In this document: positions 7,035 to 10,582 of the stretch, in pieces
Position numbering within the stretch: position 1 is the first letter of the stretch
How the letters are laid out: every line of letters starts with the position of its first letter
DNA from: Colimorpha_A sp045593985
GTDB taxonomy: Bacteria > Bacillota > Clostridia > Oscillospirales > CAG-272
Direction of reading: 5' to 3'
Assembly: GCA_045593985.1 (NCBI GenBank)
Contig: JAZNXR010000090.1
Span: 1-10,582, forward strand
Length of the DNA stretch: 10,582 bases
Translations under genes and position numbers: made by a program
The notes under the pieces: model-generated
The model's input: only the letters and a program-made list of their open reading frames with translations
Database searches by the model: none
What the model was told of the DNA's origin: nothing

Positions 7035-7733
7035 TCAATCACAAAATTCCTTTACGCATCTCTCATACGCCGCAACGGGATCGGGTGCGGCGGTGATAGG
7101 ACGTCCGACAACGATATAATCAGAGCCGATCTCCTTTGCCTGTACAGGAGTCATAACTCTTTTCTGGTCTCCGACGTCGCCGTCAGCAAATCTGACACCG
7201 GGGGTAACGGTAACAAAGCTACTGCCGCAGGTATCGTGTACCTTTCCTGCTTCAAGGGGCGAGCAAACGACACCGTCAAGGCCCGCTTCGGATGCGTTCT
7301 TTGCATAGTGCATAACCACCTTGTCGATCGGCTCACGGATGAGCAGGTCGTTTTCCATGCTCTCCTGGTCGGTCGAGGTGAGCTGCGTTACGGCGATAAG
7401 GATAGGACGTGTACCGTCAGGACGGGTAAGTCCCTCGATTGCGGCCTCCATCATACGCTTCGTTCCCGATGCGTGAAGATTCGTCATATCGACGTCAAGA
7501 CGGGAAAGGACAGCCATTGCCTTTTTAACGGTGTTCGGAATATCGTGAAGCTTGAGGTCGAGGAATATCTTGTGACCTCTTGCCTTTATCTCTTTTACGA
7601 TGGACGGGCCTTCGGCATAATAAAGCTCCATACCGATCTTAACAAAGGGCTTAACGCCTGTAAACTTGTCAAGAAATTCAAATGTTTTTGCCGCGCTGTC
7701 AAAGTCGCAGGCGATGATTACGTCTTTTCCCAT
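7035..7733 (-). CDS. pyrF: Orotidine 5'-phosphate decarboxylase
   Basis: PyrF decarboxylates OMP to UMP, the last step of de novo UMP synthesis. The 232-residue sequence is the compact bacterial (E. coli/B. subtilis-like) type. The catalytic Asp-Lys-Asp array is visible in LDLKLHDIPNT (58-68; D59, K61, D64), with an additional ligand D10 in IIACDFD. The phosphate-binding end has TPGVR (177-181) and VVGRPI (208-213). The ATG at 7733 is preceded by AAGGAG at 7747-7742 with 8-nt spacing. It lies between two copies of the structured repeat, one in each flanking gap, and reads in the same direction as the other pyr genes. No separate promoter for it was convincing. Confidence 0.97.
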   Translation of the reverse strand: MGKDVIIACDFDSAAKTFEFLDKFTGVKPFVKIGMELYYAEGPSIVKEIKARGHKIFLDLKLHDIPNTVKKAMAVLSRLDVDMTNLHASGTKRMMEAAIEGLTRPDGTRPILIAVTQLTSTDQESMENDLLIREPIDKVVMHYAKNASEAGLDGVVCSPLEAGKVHDTCGSSFVTVTPGVRFADGDVGDQKRVMTPVQAKEIGSDYIVVGRPITAAPDPVAAYERCVKEFCD

Positions 7734-7777
7734 TTTGTGTTCTCCTTGTATAAATTTTCTGTTATAAAAAACATTTT

Positions 7778-7930
7778 GCGGTCATCCTGAGCGGAGTCCC
7801 GCCGAGATTCCGCCTACGCTTGCGCTATGGCGCTGCTTCGCAGTTCGACTCCGCTTTGCTTCGCTCAGAATGACGCGGCGGGACGCAGTCGAACCCGTAG
7901 GGCGATGCCACTTGTGGCATCGGGATCTCG
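7778..7930 (+). repeat. Structured intergenic repeat, copy B (153 bp)
   Basis: This copy fills most of the 209-bp pyrD-pyrF gap, ending 12 bp from the pyrD stop codon. It shares its left block (from GCGGTCATCCTGAGCG) and right block (ending CGGGATCTCG) with copy A in the same orientation. Complementary words are GTCATCCTGAGCG (7781-7793) with CGCTCAGAATGAC (7862-7874), and GTCCCGCC (7796-7803) with GGCGGGAC (7877-7884). GAGATTCC (7804-7811) also pairs, with one wobble, with GGATCTC (7923-7929). The terminal hairpin lies at 7903-7922. No TSD or ORF belonging to it was found. Confidence 0.9.
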
Positions 7931-7942
7931 GGCAAGGTTGTT

Positions 7943-8848
7943 TTAATCTATCTTCAATCCCTGAAGATCCTTGATTCCGTATTTTTCCATTACGGCAGGT
8001 AATTTTTCGATAATGTCTTTACAGATGAAGGGATCAACGAGATTCGCAGCTCCCACTTCAACCGCAGTTGCGCCTGCGAGCATCATCTCGATTACATCCT
8101 CGGCGCTCGAAACGCCGCCCATTCCGACAACGGGAATATTTACTGCGTGGCTGACCTGATAGACCATACGGACGGCAACGGGGAATATTGCGCTTCCCGA
8201 AAAACCGCCCATTTTGTTTGCGATTACCGGCTTTTTCGTTTTGAGGTCGATCCTCATTCCGAGCAGTGTATTTATAAGACTTATTCCGTCAGCGCCTTCG
8301 CTTTCACAAGCCTTTGCTATCGAAACGATATCGGTCACGTTCGGGGAAAGCTTGATTATAAGCGGCTTTTTCGTCACGTTGCGAACCGCCTTCGTAACTG
8401 TTGCCGCCGCTTCGGGAGATGTTCCGAATGCCATACCGCCGCCGTGAACGTTCGGGCAGGAGATGTTGACCTCGTACCAGCCTATCTGACTTTCTTCTTC
8501 AAGACGCTCGACGGTGTAAACGTAATCCTCGATAGAAAATCCGCTTACGTTTGCCATAACCGGCTTGAAGAACACCTTTTTCATCTTCGGAAGCTCCTCG
8601 GAAAGCACCCTTTCAACCCCGGGATTTTGCAGTCCTACGGCGTTTATCATTCCTGCCGTACATTCTGCGATTCTCGGCGTCGGATTTCCGAAGCGAGGAT
8701 CACGAGTCGTTCCCTTGAAGGAGAACGTGCCGAGAATGTTTATATCGTATAGTTCAGCAAATTCATAACCGAAGCCGAACGTTCCCGATGCGGGAATTAT
8801 CGGATTGTCAAGCTCGATACCGCAAAGGTTTACCTTTGTGTTTACCAT
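7943..8848 (-). CDS. pyrD: Dihydroorotate dehydrogenase B, catalytic FMN subunit
   Basis: PyrD oxidises dihydroorotate to orotate on FMN. With PyrK it forms the NAD-dependent class 1B enzyme, a cytosolic heterotetramer common in Firmicutes. The 301-residue protein is of usual length. The catalytic base typical of class 1 enzymes is Cys131 in VNISCPN. Other family segments are NAVGLQNPG (69-77), substrate-loop residues near IIKLSPN (164-170), and the FMN phosphate loop GMGGVSS (242-248). The pyrK partner directly upstream supports subclass 1B rather than 1A. The start ATG at 8848 lies inside the end of pyrK, overlapping by 7 nt, with an AGAGGAAA ribosome site in pyrK. Equal production of the two subunits through translational coupling is likely. 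Confidence 0.97.
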   Translation of the reverse strand: MVNTKVNLCGIELDNPIIPASGTFGFGYEFAELYDINILGTFSFKGTTRDPRFGNPTPRIAECTAGMINAVGLQNPGVERVLSEELPKMKKVFFKPVMANVSGFSIEDYVYTVERLEEESQIGWYEVNISCPNVHGGGMAFGTSPEAAATVTKAVRNVTKKPLIIKLSPNVTDIVSIAKACESEGADGISLINTLLGMRIDLKTKKPVIANKMGGFSGSAIFPVAVRMVYQVSHAVNIPVVGMGGVSSAEDVIEMMLAGATAVEVGAANLVDPFICKDIIEKLPAVMEKYGIKDLQGLKID

Positions 8849-9573
8849 ATTATTTCCTCTCTTTCGAGTACGGGGCCGTCACGGCAGATGCGCTTGTTTC
8901 CGTACTTGGTCTCGCAGGAGCAGCCCATGCAGGCGCCGAATCCGCAGCCCATTCTTTCTTCAAAGGAGAACTGACCGCTTGTGACGGCAGTTGCCTCGAT
9001 TGCACGGAACATAGGCATCGGGCCGCAGGTGAAGAAGTAGGAATAGGTGAGATTTTTCATTACGTCGGTGACGAAGCCCTTAACCCCGTAGCTCCCGTCG
9101 ACCGTGGTAACGTAAACGGTTGCGCCGAGCGCTTTGAATTCGTCTTCGTAAAAGATCTCGTCCTTATTATTAAAGCCGAGAATAACGGTCACGTCCTTGC
9201 CCTCGGAAATAAGCTTCTTTGCAAGGGCATACATAGGAGGAACTCCGACTCCGCCGCCGATGAGAAGCGGTTTTTCTCCGCTTTTTTCGGTATTGTAGCC
9301 GTTTCCGAGTCCCGTGAGAATATCAAGCTCGGTGCCGATCGGCATTTTTGCCATCTTCTCCGTTCCCTCTCCGACAACCTTATAAATTATTGTGAGTGTG
9401 CTTTTGTCCCAATCGCAGACCGAGATCGGACGGCGAAGAAAGAGACCGTCAAGCTTTATGTTGACGAACTGTCCAGTTGCCGTTATGTCGGAGGTGTCTC
9501 CGACGAGCACCATTTTGTAAACGGTGCTCGTGAGAGATACGTTTTCTTTTATCGTAAAAATTGACTGTTTCAT
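8842..9573 (-). CDS. pyrK: Dihydroorotate dehydrogenase B, electron-transfer subunit
   Basis: PyrK passes electrons from the PyrD flavin through a 2Fe-2S cluster and FAD to NAD+. The 243-residue protein has the ferredoxin-reductase-like order: an FAD-binding barrel with RRPISVCD (47-54), an NAD-binding region with GGGVGVPPM (106-114), and a C-terminal 2Fe-2S motif. The four expected cluster ligands are C210, C215, C218 and C230, with an extra C220 between them. The ATG at 9573 follows a modest AGGA ribosome site. The stop codon overlaps the pyrD start. In the 210-bp gap to the upstream carB lies copy C of the structured repeat. Confidence 0.97.
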   Translation of the reverse strand: MKQSIFTIKENVSLTSTVYKMVLVGDTSDITATGQFVNIKLDGLFLRRPISVCDWDKSTLTIIYKVVGEGTEKMAKMPIGTELDILTGLGNGYNTEKSGEKPLLIGGGVGVPPMYALAKKLISEGKDVTVILGFNNKDEIFYEDEFKALGATVYVTTVDGSYGVKGFVTDVMKNLTYSYFFTCGPMPMFRAIEATAVTSGQFSFEERMGCGFGACMGCSCETKYGNKRICRDGPVLEREEIIW

Positions 9574-9609
9574 TTTTTGTCCTGTTTTTAGAATTTGTAT
9601 GGGCTTCCG

Positions 9610-9762
9610 CGAGATCCGAACGGCGTTGCCGTTCGCCCTTCGGGTTTCGACTGCGTCCCGCCGTTGTCATTCTGAGCGAAGGACGAAGTCCGGAGTCGAA
9701 ATTTTGCGTCAGCAAAATCGCCGCAGGCGGAATCTCGGCGGGACTCCGCTCAAGATGACCGC
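9610..9762 (-). repeat. Structured intergenic repeat, copy C (153 bp, inverted)
   Basis: Read on the minus strand, this copy begins GCGGTCATCTTGAGCG and ends CGGATCTCG, matching the ends of copies A and B. It lies in the carB-pyrK gap in the opposite orientation. GTCCCGCC/GGCGGGAC words are at 9744-9737 and 9662-9655. The terminal hairpin (9617-9635) keeps its position and stem, but its sequence is different: CGAACGGC / GCCGTTCG instead of CGATGCCAC / GTGGCATCG. The variable centre contains its own perfect 7-bp hairpin, ATTTTGC / GCAAAAT (9701-9718). It is the most diverged of the three copies. Confidence 0.87.
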
Positions 9763-9783
9763 GGAATTCTTCCTCACTCGACT

Positions 9784-10582
9784 TTACGCATCAATGGTCG
9801 ATATCGTCAAGGTCGTTTCCTCAAGAACGTCGAGGAGAACACGGACGGTATCGAGCGCGGTGAAGATAGTCACGTTATTATCGGTTGCGTAACGGCGGAT
9901 CTCATATCCGTCAGACGCCTGACCGACAGATGCTATATCGCGGGTATTTATAACATAAGCGATGTGTCCCTGTCGGAGCGACTCTGCGATCTCGTCACTT
10001 CCCTCGCTGATCTTTTTAAGGACGTGAGTGCGTATTCCGTGCTCCTTCAAAAACTTTGCAGTACCTGCTGTTGCTTCGATGTTGAAGCCGAGGTTATAGA
10101 AGCGGCGAATAAGGGGAAGCGCCTCCTCCTTATCCTTATCGGCAATCGTAGCAAACACGGTGCCGTAATTCTGCACCTTCATGCCCGATGCCTGAAGCGC
10201 CTTATAAAGCGCACGGTTAAGCTTATCGTCATAGCCGATTGCTTCACCGGTACTCTTCATTTCGGGAGAGAGGTAAGCGTCAAGACCGCTTATCTTATTG
10301 AAGGAGAATACAGGGACCTTAACGTACCATCTCTTCTTCTCATCGGGATAGATATCGAAAATTCCAAGCTCCTTCAAGCTCTTTCTGAGAATTACCTCGG
10401 TAGCTATATCTGCAAGTGAGTAGCCCGTTGCCTTCGAAAGGAAGGGAACGGTACGGGAGGAACGGGGATTGACCTCAATGATATAGACGTCCTCGTTTTC
10501 GTCAACGATAAACTGAATGTTGAATAGACCTATTATTCCGATTCCGACGCCGAGCATCTTCGCATAGCGGAGGATCGTTCCC
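9784..10582 (-). CDS. carB: Carbamoyl-phosphate synthase large subunit, C-terminal 265 residues
   Basis: CarB makes carbamoyl phosphate from bicarbonate, ammonia and two ATP, with CarA supplying glutamine-derived ammonia. The frame is open to the window edge, so this is the C-terminal quarter of a protein of about 1070 residues. The methionine at 10557 is internal and not a start. The first part closes the second ATP-grasp domain, with EVNPRSSRTVPFLSKATG at visible residues 36-53. From about residue 130 comes the MGS-like allosteric domain, including the conserved Thr-containing loop ATAGTAKFL. In known enzymes this domain binds UMP (inhibitor), IMP and ornithine. It is the most upstream visible gene of the pyr cluster; carA would be expected further upstream. 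Confidence 0.97.
   Translation of the reverse strand, partial: GTILRYAKMLGVGIGIIGLFNIQFIVDENEDVYIIEVNPRSSRTVPFLSKATGYSLADIATEVILRKSLKELGIFDIYPDEKKRWYVKVPVFSFNKISGLDAYLSPEMKSTGEAIGYDDKLNRALYKALQASGMKVQNYGTVFATIADKDKEEALPLIRRFYNLGFNIEATAGTAKFLKEHGIRTHVLKKISEGSDEIAESLRQGHIAYVINTRDIASVGQASDGYEIRRYATDNNVTIFTALDTVRVLLDVLEETTLTISTIDA

Noticed and set aside
6951..7790. 279-residue plus-strand open frame opposite pyrF
   Set aside because: It runs through parts of two repeat copies and the complement of pyrF and has no recognisable domain or ribosome site.
7778..7930. The repeat as a rho-independent terminator between pyrD and pyrF
   Set aside because: The hairpins are not followed by a T-run on the minus strand, unlike the clear terminators at 2999-3027 and 1326-1350.
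8788..9564. Long plus-strand frame opposite pyrK, and similar ones opposite pyrB, pyrD and the transporter
   Set aside because: They mirror well-supported minus-strand genes, a usual effect of codon bias, and their translations look like no protein family.
6859..9762. CRISPR array or insertion sequence
   Set aside because: There are only three units, far apart and separated by genes, with no regular spacers, no cas genes and no transposase; no clear target-site duplications were seen.
9784..10557. A separate 257-residue gene starting at the ATG at 10557
   Set aside because: The frame stays open to the window edge, and its residues continue the CarB ATP-grasp domain, so the ATG is internal.

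Overview
This window comes from a low-to-moderate GC Gram-positive bacterium, most likely a Clostridia-type anaerobe (Oscillospiraceae-like or a related gut lineage). The clues are a class 1B dihydroorotate dehydrogenase with its PyrK partner, an aspartate transcarbamylase with a PyrI regulatory subunit, strong AAGGAG-like ribosome sites, a lipoprotein signal, and A/T-rich sigma-A promoters. The lineage call is inference, because no rRNA is present. Every supported gene reads on the minus strand, so transcription runs from high to low coordinates.

In transcription order the window holds: the 3' part of carB (10582-9784), pyrK (9573-8842), pyrD (8848-7943), pyrF (7733-7035), a Na+/phosphate cotransporter with a PhoU-like tail (6730-5045), pyrE (5025-4372), pyrB (4372-3464) and pyrI (3455-3036). 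A rho-independent terminator follows at 3027-2999. Next comes a monocistronic lipoprotein gene of unknown function (2863-1367) with its own strong promoter and terminator. Last is argG (1167-1), which runs off the window edge and has a promoter overlapped by two ARG-box-like operators.

The pyr genes supply most steps of UMP synthesis: carbamoyl phosphate (CarB), carbamoyl aspartate (PyrB/PyrI), dihydroorotate oxidation (PyrD/PyrK), OMP formation (PyrE) and UMP formation (PyrF). Dihydroorotase (pyrC) and carA are not in the window. Several junctions are tightly coupled: pyrK/pyrD overlap by 7 nt, pyrE/pyrB share one base, and pyrI begins 8 nt after pyrB. The phosphate transporter sits inside the cluster, 19 nt upstream of pyrE.

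The most striking non-coding feature is a roughly 153-bp structured repeat. It occurs once in each of the three larger gaps of the pyr cluster (carB-pyrK, pyrD-pyrF, pyrF-transporter), with one copy inverted. The copies show compensatory base changes in two predicted stems, and the long complementary words occur in a crossed rather than nested order. No transposase, CRISPR array, tRNA or rRNA was found.
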